A DNA stretch of 64,000 bases from Buxus sempervirens (Eukaryota; Streptophyta; Magnoliopsida; Buxales; Buxaceae). Below the pieces are notes generated by a model. The model saw only the letters and a program-made list of their open reading frames with translations, was not told the origin of the DNA and searched no databases. The stretch lies in NCBI GenBank assembly GCA_947561395.2, contig OX387194.1:28282036-28346035 (forward strand). Reading direction: 5' to 3'. Both the position numbers and the translations under genes were made by a program. Of the stretch, positions 25,801 to 35,635 are shown in pieces (the first letter of the stretch is position 1; every line of letters begins with the position of its first letter).

Positions 25801-26199
25801 CCAAAACTGCTGGGTATGAGCATTGTCGCCCAACACTTAGCTAATAAACACTTTGATACTCACATGGATGTCAAAAAGAAGTTGGAAGAATCTACGGCAA
25901 AGTATGAGGAAGTAGCAAATCGTCATTGGCGTTCCAAGGTATTTGCTGTTGGGGATCAAGTTATGGTGCATCTTCGCAAAGAGAGGTTTCCTATGGAAAC
26001 ATACAGTAAATTAAAGAAGAAGATTGGTCCAGTGCAGATTCTTCAGAAAATCAATGATAATGCCTATATGGTTGATCTTCCTGCAGACTTAGCCATCTCC
26101 AAGACATTCAACGTGCAAGATCTCTATGAGTACTGTGCTCCCATGGCTATTCCGGTGCTTCACTCGAGGACGAGTGTTCTTTTAAGAGGACTGATGTAA
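22859..26199 (+). pseudogene. Decayed pol (protease, RT, RNase H, integrase) of the Ty3/gypsy element
   Basis: The protease active site D-S-G is at 23082-23090. The reverse transcriptase spans about 23640-24250, with the YFDD catalytic box at 24125-24136. The connection and RNase H region follows to about 24990 (for example [15 protein letters not shown]). The integrase has its HHCC zinc part at about 25120-25250 and the catalytic core from about 25310. Stops break the frame near 23325, 24212, 24760, 24778, 24991, 25351 and 25612, with frame changes near 23755 and 24270. No chromodomain is seen before the purine tract. Confidence 0.92.
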
Positions 26200-26745
26200 G
26201 ATGAGTTCTGAGGCTTATGCGATCATTAAAGATTAAACATTGTTTTCCGAACTAGGGGCATTTTGGTAATTTTTAGTCACGTTGTCAGAATTGGCTGAAA
26301 ATTGGTAGTCTAATTGAAAACGGCCCAAAAAGTCGGACTTGTGGCAGTAGCCATGAGGTCTCGAGATTTTAGCTAAATTCCATTATTTAGATCTTTAAAT
26401 AGGCAAATTTGCTATTTTAGGAAATTATTGACTGCTTCCGTTTAGAGTCAAGAAAAGTCTGTTGAGTCATTCTTTTGGGGAAATTCTTATTTTTGACTAT
26501 ATTTTAGGAATTTGAGTTCTTCTCGAATTTTACTATTTTTCGTAAGTTTCGGGTTTTCTATTTTTAGGGTTTTCTTGTAACGCCTATATAAAGGCTTTTG
26601 GGGATTTCATTTTGAAATAAAGAATTTTACTTGAAGCTCAGAAATTATTGTGTTCTTGAATTTTTTTCGTCTTCTAAAACGATATCTAGACCAATTCGTC
26701 TATCAGAACGATATCTAATCTTTTCTTTCTACCTTCCCTGCGTCA
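26192..26745 (+). repeat. 3' LTR of the Ty3/gypsy element
   Basis: It matches the 5' LTR along its length, begins TGATGTAAGATGAG, ends CTGCGTCA and is followed by the target duplication CTTTG. Confidence 0.95.
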
Positions 26746-27873
26746 CTTTGGTTTTAAGTTTCATTTATTTTTCTTTAACACTATATCAGATTCTAGAACA
26801 TAGCATTGCTCAATTCAATAGCCACGTGTTTCATTTCAAGACTATAAATGAGTGGCTTTTGATCTTTCAAGTTCCCAAAATTTCTATTTTATAAGGCCAA
26901 AAATCTGAAGCTAAACAGAATTTTCTGTTCCATTTTTCTCTGTTTGCAATGCACTATTGTGGTTAAATATTTATTTCAAACTTTTTGAAAATTGTAACCC
27001 AAGTGTCTTATCATCTGCTTCTAGATAGTTTGACACCATATTGAAGAATCTTTAAAGACTCATTTTTATTCATTGCGTGTATTTTGACAAATCACAATCT
27101 TCCTCCATCCCATTAAGTGCTTAACCAAGCAAGCCTCCATAAGTCGTGGGGCTTTTGGAGACTTGTTTGGTTAAGCATTAACATTTAGGATTGTAACAAA
27201 GGAACAAGGCCCCTCAAAAGTGCCTTAGATAATATGCACCACAATAGGGAATTTACACAGAAATGATCCTACAGCATTCCCAGTCCATCAACCTGTTAAG
27301 CGTTCCCAGAAAAAGAACCATAACACAACATGCCTCGCAGTTAACAAAACCAAACAATAATTTCAGGGAAATATTCAGCCAAGTGGATTGGATCATATGT
27401 TATTTGGATCATACTATTCATTGCACCAAACATCAAGCTGTGCAATATTTACCATTCATACCAAATAGAGTTTACATATAAAATTTGGATCTATTTTTTA
27501 ATAGGGGAAGAATACATAATTATATCTCACAGTAGTACCTCACATCAATGTTCACAATGTTTTATGACTCATAGTAAATCAAAAAGTTATGCGTATAACA
27601 TTGTTTGATACAGTACAACATATAACTCGCAAAGTAAACAGAAATAATAGATTTCATCCAGAATAATAAAACTACCACGATTCAAGAGAAAAAAAAATGC
27701 ACTGTAAAGAACAAAAAAAAAAGCAAAAGATGACAAGAAAATAAAAGCATAATTCAGAATCCAGCCCTAGCGAATGTACCGATCTAAACTAGATATATTT
27801 GTTCAACATATATTCTCAATCATGCTCAATGAATTACAGTAAACAAAGGCAAAAATACGAGTAAAAGAAGTAC
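26746..27873. other. Non-coding interval inside the former FKGP locus
   Basis: No gene found. A small foldback at 27118-27177 has arms of 22 bases that pair at 20 positions (TGCTTAACCAAGCAAG on the left) around a loop of about 16 bases. The rest is AT-rich and unremarkable. None of the internal FKGP exons could be recognised here on -. Confidence 0.5.
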
Positions 27874-28064
27874 CTGTGGCGGAATCTGAGTTTCTCAAAA
27901 TGATCGGCGAGTGCAGCAATGGCCTTGTGCTGCCATTGGCAGAGCTCGCCTTGCTCGGGGCTTGCGGCTGTGACTGTAAGGACGATAGCGTCCCACGTCG
28001 GAACCCTAGATGGATTCCCTCTTCTGAAATCCATTTCCTTTCCGTTTTCCGTGATCTTCGCCAA
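27874..28064 (-). pseudogene. FKGP: FKGP first-exon remnant
   Basis: On -, the frame contains PSRVPTWDAIVLT followed by ASPEQGELCQWQ, the hallmark N-terminus of plant FKGP. It then jumps directly to AIAALADHFEKL, which in intact proteins comes about 35 residues later. The skipped part includes the glycine-rich nucleotide-binding loop of the pyrophosphorylase domain, so the product would be inactive. A GT donor follows at 27873-27872 (on -). Together with 17845-18243 it marks both ends of one dismantled gene. Confidence 0.82.
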
Positions 28065-28181
28065 TACGAAAAATAGCCGTGTTTGCTATAAGAGAGCGAG
28101 CGACGAAATTGCCGTTTCTGTGAATAGGAAAAAGGAGTAACATGAGAAACATAAAATACATAAAATGTTATCTTGGAAAAT

Positions 28182-28254
28182 GGCGTCGCCCGGACTCGAA
28201 CCGGAGACCTTCAGTGTGTTAGACTGACGTGATAACCAACTACACCACGACACC
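28182..28254 (-). tRNA. tRNA-Val (anticodon AAC)
   Basis: On -, a complete 73-base cloverleaf can be drawn. The 7-bp acceptor stem is GGTGTCG with CGACGCC (one G-U pair), the anticodon stem is TCAGT/ACTGA with loop CTAACAC, and the T-arm holds GGTTCGAACC, which is also the Pol III B box. A TTTT terminator follows within a few bases on -. The anticodon AAC reads valine GUU codons. It appears functional and has no intron. Confidence 0.95.
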
Positions 28255-28459
28255 AAGTGGTTTTCTGATTAATTAAATACAAATTTGAAGATATTTTCAT
28301 GTTTTATTTTTTTCCTAACTTTTAATTCTAAAAGTATAATATATATTTGTCTCTTCTTATATTTTTCAAAATAAAAATTGACATATTCTTTACAGTTTTT
28401 ATTTATTTTTGTAATAATATAGTTCAAAGAATTTCAACTTCCTACATTTAACGATTTTC

Positions 28460-28691
28460 AAATAATCTTAGAATAGAAAAAAGGAAAGAATAAATTTAGG
28501 GTTGATTTTGGGAATGTAAAACATGTATTTCATTAAAAGTTGTTATGGTCTTTTAATGATAACAAATATGGTAAGAAATAATCTTAGAATAGAAAAAAAG
28601 AAAGAATAAATGTAGGGTTGATTTTGGGAATGTAAAACATGTATTTCATTAAAAGTTGTTATGGTCTTTTAATGATAACAAATATGGTAAG
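28460..28691. repeat. 116-bp tandem duplication
   Basis: Copies at 28460-28575 and 28576-28691 are nearly identical, differing by only a few bases (for example AATTTAGGG against AATGTAGGG). It directly precedes the TA tract where the viral insertion begins, so the duplication is recent. Confidence 0.95.
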
Positions 28692-28708
28692 TTTCCATCG
28701 AAGAAAAG

Positions 28709-28725
28709 TATATATATATATATAT
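28709..28725. repeat. (TA)n tract at the left edge of the pararetroviral insertion
   Basis: About eight TA units end two to three bases before virus-like sequence starts. A matching TA tract lies at the right edge (31611-31634). Confidence 0.93.
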
Positions 28726-28728
28726 TCA

Positions 28729-28872
28729 ATGACCCCAGAACAATTCAGAGACTATCTCCAAAATGCAATCAAGGCACTGGACAAGAAGGACAATGATGAT
28801 GAAGAACAAGAATCCGTTGGTAACTATGATCCAAATGATCCTGATGATTTCAATATCATCCTCAATGATTGA
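28729..28872 (+). pseudogene. Putative endogenous pararetrovirus ORF fragment
   Basis: A 47-codon open frame, very acidic (Asp/Asn/Glu-rich), lies between the TA tract and a virus-like promoter. Its position fits the end of the last open frame before the intergenic region of a caulimovirid genome. I cannot assign it to a known protein by sequence alone; the assignment rests on context. Confidence 0.4.
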
Positions 28873-28949
28873 TACTTCAAGAAGACCCAGAATAATTTTT
28901 ACAATTTTTCTGGAGAACAACAAAATCCAAAACTCAAGAAAAAAGATTT

Positions 28950-29150
28950 ATGATGCAGTAATGATGTTACCAATGATGTCAGCTCATGATGCAGTGATGA
29001 CACCAGCATAATGTCAGCAGCAATAGTGTCAAGGGCAATTATGTAATTTTGTTCAAGGACAATTTTGTAATTTTTTACTTTTACTATTTGGACTCCAAAT
29101 TGTTTATTTCAAGTCTGGAGGTCCCTTTCCTCTATAAAAGGAGACCTCCC
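28950..29150 (+). promoter_or_regulatory. Virus-like (35S-type) promoter with TATA box
   Basis: The TATA box TATAAAAG at 29133-29140 is bracketed by a dyad, GGAGGTC (29117-29123) and GACCTCC (29143-29149). Upstream, several TGATGTCA/TGATGACA/TAATGTCA motifs occur in spaced repetition (28970-29030), like bZIP-binding as-1 elements of caulimovirid promoters. The leader downstream is CT- and A-rich and lacks long open frames. Activity is not shown by sequence. Confidence 0.6.
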
Positions 29151-29945
29151 CTCCATTCCAAACCATCTCTAGTTCCATCTTCTTCTTTTCAAACCTCTCA
29201 AGAAATCCTCTCCCATCTCTCTCTCAAACCTTCATCTTCATCCTTCATCTCTCTCAACCCTCTCAAACCAAGACCTCCATCTCTCAAGATCCAAGAAGAA
29301 CAACAACTTTGAAGACTTCCGCAGAAGCCCTTCAACCAAGATCTTGTAAGTCAAACTCTTCCATAACCTTTTCAATTCCAACTCTCAATCTTCTACCTTT
29401 CGTCTAAAGTCCAAGAGTCTTCTCCTAGTTTCAACTTATGTGATTGTAGTTTGAAGTTTGTAACACAATATATGCTGTAAGTTTGCTGGTTTATCAATAT
29501 AATTATTTTCTTCATATATCAACACTTGTAAGCACACACGCCAAGTAGATTTCGTGGCTGGTGCTACGGCTGTGGTTCCATAGATCTGCTCACGACGGAC
29601 GACTTTGCCGCCGGTTTTCCAATTTTTTCTTTAAGATCTAAAGAACTAATCAATTAAATCAATTACAAGATCAATTATGGTCGGCTCTGCCGCCTGAGGG
29701 ACTCTAGAAGTACTGAGACAGATCAATAGACGCCCCTGGCTTGAGATCTGTACTTATGTTCAACGTAAATCGCCTTCCGGGCTCTGCCGAGGTATAGCTT
29801 TCGGATATTCATCCGTCTGCGATTGAAGGCAACCTAGGGGAACTACTTGGTGTACGGAAAGTTCCTCCATTTGATCTGATCTATTGATCTAATTGATCAG
29901 TTCCTAAGATCAATTTTCAATTTGTTACTTATTTTCAATTTGTTA
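29151..29945 (+). other. Putative viral leader/intergenic sequence
   Basis: There is no long open frame. The first part is rich in CTCTC and CAA blocks like a viral leader. Later parts are GC-richer (29560-29860). No primer-binding site for tRNA-Met could be found. It ends at a junction where virus sequence continues on the opposite strand. Confidence 0.4.
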
Positions 29946-29947
29946 CT

Positions 29948-31612
29948 TTACTTATATCCCTGGGGAAATTCATTTTGAAATTGGAAATGATTTTGAGCAC
30001 ACTGATTTGGATCAGGATGCCAAAGTTCTTGTTCAATTGTAAAAATATCTAAAATTTTTGGTTTTATCAAATAATTTGAAGAAAATACATTTGCTGAATT
30101 TAAAGGTGTGGGTCTTGTAGAGGACTCCACAATTTGCACAGGTTTTGAAGTCCCTGCAATTTCTTTGCCTTTTGAGCCCTTTCTGACAACTTCTTTAAAT
30201 GGTTGGGTTTGGAGAGATAATTGTTGTGATTGTTGAATCAATTGGATTTTCCGATTCTCTTCCTCTCTTGCTTTCTTGGATTGTTCAAGGTAATATTGGC
30301 CTGATTGGAAATTGCTTTGTGGATTTTGACTAGATGAGTTTGAAGGAATTTGGTTAATTGCTTTGACTACTACTTGAGCTGGAGATTGATTTGAAGATTG
30401 GCTTTGGGAATACATTTGAGGTGTTGTGTATTGATTTTGAGATTGTTGTTGTTGGGTTGGCTGGACTCTAGGCCTAAGCTTGGGCCAACTTGTCGGAAGT
30501 TGTTTTGGCATCTTGGCCCTGTAGGAATTCACGGGTCAGGAAATCAGGCAAGGAATTGTCTTCTCCTTTAATATATTCTATATCAAAATCAAAAACACTC
30601 AAAATCGCTTGCCATCTGACAAAAATTTGCTTTGAGGCTAAATTCTTGACATCTTTTTGTAAGACAGATTTTGCAGCTTTACAATCAACACGTAATAAAA
30701 ATTTTTGATTAAGTAAATCAGATTGAAATTTGGAAATACACAAAACAATCAATAAGATTTCTTTTTTAATTGTCGAATAATTCTTTTGAGTTTGATTCCA
30801 TGTTCCACTTGTAAACTTAACTAATTGTTCTCTATTATCAACTTTTTGCTTAAGGATGCCTCCATAGCCGATATCAGACGCATCTGTTTCGACAATTTTA
30901 GGAGCATCAGGGTTCGGTAAAGTCAAACATGACAATTGTTTGACTTCTTTTTTGATCCTCTGCACAATTGTTGTGTGTTCCTGAGTCCAGGGACCAGGAT
31001 TTTTCTTTAGTCTTTTTCTTAACAATTGCACAGATTGGCTCAGATTGGGAAAGAAATCAGTTACATAATTTAAACTTCTTAAAAATCTTTGTAACTGTTT
31101 CTTGTCCTTAATTTCATCGGGAAATTTTTCTCCAAAATTAAGTGATCTTTCAATTGGACAAATTTTCCCTTGGTGAATATTGTGACCTAAAAATTTAATT
31201 TTTGTTTGAAATAAAACAATCTTTGGTTTAGAAACTACTAAACCATTTTGTTTTATTATTTGATGGAATTGATTAAGGTGTTTCCAATGTTGTGAAATGG
31301 ATGATGAGAATACTAACACATCATCTATGTATACAATAGTAAACTTATCATAAGGATTAAAGATTTCATTCATTATTCGTTGGAATTCTGAGGGGGCATT
31401 CTTGAGTCCAAAAGGCATTACATTCCATTCGTAATGGCCGAATGGTACTGTGAATGCTGTTTTATACCTGTCCTCCTCAGATATCTGGATTTGCCAGAAT
31501 CCAGATTTCATATCAAATTTTGAGAATATTTTTGCATTGTATAATCTTTGGAGTAAATCAGTTTTATTGGGTATTGGGTACCTAATCCATTGTAATGCAT
31601 CATTAAGTGGTA
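29948..31612 (-). pseudogene. Endogenous caulimovirid polymerase fragment (RT-RNase H and C-terminal extension)
   Basis: On -, the reverse transcriptase starts abruptly at the TA tract, lacking its N-terminal part, and shows the catalytic YIDD box (near 31320). RNase H follows to about 30540, with its first catalytic aspartate in VETDASDIGYGG (near 30880). The frame then shifts at about 30480-30530 into a Gln/Ser-rich tail that stops at 29948. The Y-I-D-D form and the DFLTREF ending of RNase H are typical of Caulimoviridae and not of Ty3 elements. Movement, coat and protease parts are missing. It is an incomplete, rearranged ancient insertion with an inverted junction against the viral segment at 28729-29945. 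Confidence 0.88.
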
Positions 31613-31634
31613 TATATATATATATATATATATA
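31611..31634. repeat. (TA)n tract at the right edge of the pararetroviral insertion
   Basis: Twelve TA units separate the truncated viral reverse transcriptase from the Helitron-like end. Confidence 0.95.
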
Positions 31635-31662
31635 CTAGCAAACACCCCGTGCGATGCACGGG
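31635..31662 (-). mobile_element. Helitron-like 3' terminus
   Basis: On -, a hairpin (arms CCCGTGC and GCACGGG, 3-base loop; 31646-31662) is followed after seven bases by terminal CTAG, which fits the Helitron CTRR rule, and then by a T of the TA tract. Insertion between A and T in AT-rich DNA is the Helitron habit. The element should extend to the right on +. Its TC start was not located, so length and contents are unknown. Confidence 0.72.
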
Positions 31663-34600
31663 ATTGGATAAAAAATAGTAAATATCATTATATAAATAAT
31701 TATAATATAAGAGATATATAGTTAATTGAAATGACTTTGATGATTTTATTTTTTTATTAAATAAAATCAATTTCATTATTGAGGTTTCAATGGTCTTTTT
31801 CATTTTTTGCAAAATTTAAAGTTAAGTCAAACTATGTGCTATAAACTCGGACAACCAAATCAAATTAAACTTAAAATTAGCTATAAGGGCTCACTGCTTG
31901 TTGCTTTTTTTTTTCTTGCTTTATGAGAAAATCTAGTTTGCAGGAGGTTTTAATTGTAAAAATAAAAAGGAGAAAAGAAAAATAACAACCACACCACCAT
32001 TATTTTAGTATTTCAATTCATATTCTTTAACAAATTTGCTACACGCCTCTAAACTCAACTTAGAATCCTTGTAAATGGGTATGCTTTTCCAATACAATTT
32101 AAAGCACAGCTTTGGTGTTGATTTGTTAAAGAAAATTAAAAATTAAAAAAAGGAACACTTAATTGCATCAAAATAAGAGTATAGGATGAACTTTAGGAAA
32201 ACCATATTTCCATGTTTGCTAAGGCACTATCAATCTAGCAATGGAATCCATAGGATTTGGCAACAACTATATCCATATAATTTATCAAAGGCTATCTTCT
32301 TGTTTAAAAGTCACATTATGAGATCAGAACAAAGCAAAAAAAAAAAAAGATTTGGTATATATGAATTATATAACATATGATGAAACTGGCTATCTTCAAG
32401 TAAATTTATAATATTATTCAGTTGATGGATTAAAAAGGTTAATATAAGAGTTTATTGGTAATCATTAATCAACAAAGTTAATTTCATAATATTAGTACTA
32501 TAAATTATTATATAATTTTTGACACCCCATATTATATTGTTGCATTTATTAATTTGTAATTATAGTAACTATGTTAACTATGATTATGGTAATTCTTGAT
32601 AGTAGTGGTAAAGGTGGTGGTGGTGGTGGAGTCGGTGGTAAACAATACTTAAATAGTTGTTTCATTAGAATAACACTTTAGTTGATAGCGATACTTTAAA
32701 ACAATGCCTTAAATCTTTAACAATAATAAGCTTAGTTGCACACTTTAATATTGATTTTCTTAGGAACGAAGTTTACACAATTATATTGATTTTATTGAAC
32801 ACCTTGATATTTATTTTCTTACGAACAAGTGAAGTTTACACAATGATATTGATTTTCTTAGGGTGGGCAACACACTTTAGTTGCGTGTTTCATCTTGAAT
32901 TTAAAGGAACACAATGAAGTTTATAGGTGTTAGAGGTGATGAGTTGTTATCAATGGCTATCTTCGGAATTTTTGGTATATATAGGATTTGTTGGTTCCTT
33001 ATTCTCATGTGAATAGCTGAAGTAACTATCATAACTTTAACACAGTTTGGATAGCTAGATGTTTTGCTAGCACAGCAATTTCATTTTGTTTCTTGTTGAT
33101 ATACCCCAGAAATTTGAATGGAATCAAATAGGGATAGCTAGTATCAATGCATGACATAACAGAGGAACAAATAAATCCAATGGTCATTTGCATCATTGAA
33201 ATGTTTTAGTCAAGTGAACTCTCACCTGTAATCTAATGGGGAAGGTAGCACCATTTGAAAGGTTAGAACTTAAAATAGCAACAACACAAGCAAGAAAAGT
33301 CTGAATAGCTGAACTAGTAATGCAATATATAAAAGGTTTCTAAGGAATAGGAATCTTCAAGTTCAGACTCCCTGGCTCATACAGAATTCAGCCTCCAACA
33401 TAGTTACTTATCTGTTAATATGATTAGAAAGTATGTTGCATTTACTTTTCAATCATAAAAAACAAAAAAGGTGGGAAGAGCCAGTAAAACACATGGAAAT
33501 AGCTATAAGCACTACATAAACACTTTTAAACGAAAGATGGAACTTTGTTCAGAATGAAAGGAAATGAATAATAAGAAACCACATCAAACAGAGCATACCC
33601 TTTAATCAAAATAACGGGCTTGCATGAAATTAAGAACAAGTTAAATAACATATCAACCCTTTATTTTGCACATCTGTTTCTTTCATTCTACTACAATTTT
33701 TAATAAAAGAAAGGAAACGGGTGTGCCAAATATGATTTTGAAACTGTGGCTCATATTTTTATTTTGTAGAAACATTTTTATTGTGCTTCTATGCATTTTT
33801 TAAATTAAGAAAAATATTTCCCAGACTAAAATTAGTTATTCATGGATATTACAAAAATCTTTAAATTAAGAAAAATATTGTAAAAAATGCAAGAACAAAT
33901 CCTACTTCTGTCAGTATATTATGGTCAACCTTTACGTTACAGAGTTTGAGAGACAAGTTTTAAAATTATCACATTTCTTTGTGTAAAATTCAAGAAAATA
34001 TATATCAATTCTAAAGATCTATCACAACAATCAACTAAAGCTTTTAAGACATCAAAATATTCTTTTTTTTACATACAGTCATGTTGCACTGTTGACACTC
34101 AAGTTCTTCATTCTTCCAAGAAAAGATGGGGTTGGGATGCACTTTTACCAGATTACAACGTGGATACAGTGTCCCTTCAATTGTTGACATTTCCTTTCCA
34201 AATGAAACTTCTTTTGGTGGCATCATATCTACCATAACAAGAATTCACATCTTAAAAACAGAACTTTCCACCGATAGGTCAAAATTCAGGTTAATGGAAA
34301 TCAGAGATACAGACCATGGAAACCAAATTGGAATAGCTCATTTGTGAATGATTCACCAACAAAATCACACCACATAGACTCAGATCTAAAGTGAAATGGG
34401 TTTATCTAATCAAACACATCAAAATCAAATTTTATCTTATAAGCCCAGCCAAAAGAAAACCATATCAAAATCCTAATTTATCAAATGAAACAAATGCTTT
34501 AGTAAATAGATATATAATAAGCCACACTTTCACTTCACCCGTTTCCTTTCTTTGATTATTACCTATAAAAGAAAGGAAACGGAAGTTTATTCTAATATGT

Positions 34601-35340
34601 GGAATCAATTTCACCAGTCTTGTCATTATAAAATTCAAGTAAAGCAGTCAATAGATAACACAAACTGAAATAGATCCATCATAGATTGGAAAAATGAATG
34701 AAGAAATTAGTAGTAGCAACATTTTGGTCATCTACACAGTGCAATACAATGATTAAACAATAATAATTATATATTGCTGGTCCTTAAGCATAAAAATGGG
34801 CATATTATCAATAAGTATCCTTTTCCCAAACATAAATATCATAATTTAAAATTTGATAAAAAAATAGTGAAAAAAGGGAAGTTATCTCTCCAAAGCTAAT
34901 TTTTCTGGCTTCATGAATTCTGCAAGTGAAGATTAGGTCAAGATAGCATCCAATTGGTCGTGAAAGCAGACAACATAAGTTCACACAGAACACCAAATTT
35001 AGTTGGACTTGGTATCATATATGAAACCCTATATCTTTTGAGTGTATTGAACCATTCCCCTTGATTTGTAGGTGAGATGGAGCTAGAGAGTTGAAGATGT
35101 CAACTCAATAGATGGCGCAGCAAAACAAATGGTAATTCATTATATAATGGACTGAATTTGAATGTTATATAATTACATTTTGTATAAACTAGATCAAAGA
35201 CCAAATTTGTTAGGTTTAATGTGATTATGAAATAAAGTGGTTTAATTTCAAATGGTATATGGTTCACTGGTTCATGGTTTAAGTGATCTTGGTTCATTGA
35301 AGAAAAAAACCAAACTAAACCAAACCATTCTCCTTGCTTA
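31663..35340. other. AT-rich interval, possible Helitron body
   Basis: No Rep/helicase or other gene is recognisable. A GGT-triplet run lies near 32610-32640. One frame on - (34044-34235) contains two CxxC-like cysteine pairs (YPRCNL and ECQQCNMTVC) and a donor-like GTATGT. It could be an exon fragment captured by the Helitron, but I do not recognise it. Confidence 0.4.
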
Positions 35341-35635
35341 AATCATATAGCCTTCTATGCTATGAAAGAAAAGGGAGAAAGAGAGCTGGGAAGAGAGGAA
35401 GAAGATGGGAGAAGGAGAGAAGAGTGAGGGGCTGCATGTTGTAGCTTATTACCTCAATTGCTAAGGTGAGTTGAAGTAAGCCTGTAGAGCTGATTTCAAC
35501 AAGAAAGTTCCATTAAAGTGCTGTCTAAACCTTCTACAGTAGAGATTTGAACCCTAATTGTTGTCAAAGATTTGATTTAAGCTTGAAATGAGGTGAGTAA
35601 TAATCCTTCTAAAAGTATTGATCGAATTACTTTTG
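35341..35635 (+). other. Probable left part of a Tekay/Del-type LTR
   Basis: A purine-rich AGAGAGAGGAAG leader-like stretch is followed by sequence that is split from 38791 onward by the non-autonomous LTR element. The five bases TTTTG before that element resemble CTTTG after it. The true LTR start was not found. Confidence 0.4.

Larger units (their letters stand above)
21243..26745 (+). mobile_element. Full-length but inactive Ty3/gypsy retrotransposon
   Basis: Two direct LTRs (541 and 554 bases) begin TGATGTA and end GTCA, with a 5-bp duplication CTTTG at 21238-21242 and 26746-26750. A primer-binding site for initiator tRNA-Met (TTGGTATCAGAGA) follows at 21785-21797, and a purine-rich tract precedes the right LTR. 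Domain order is gag, protease, reverse transcriptase, RNase H, integrase, as in Ty3/gypsy. At least ten stops and a few frameshifts interrupt the frame, so it cannot make its own proteins. No chromodomain is visible at the integrase end. It lies between the two FKGP relics. Confidence 0.97.

Noticed and set aside
28460..28691. Possible CRISPR-like or LTR pair
   Set aside because: The two 116-base copies abut with no spacer and no TG...CA ends, so it is a plain tandem duplication.
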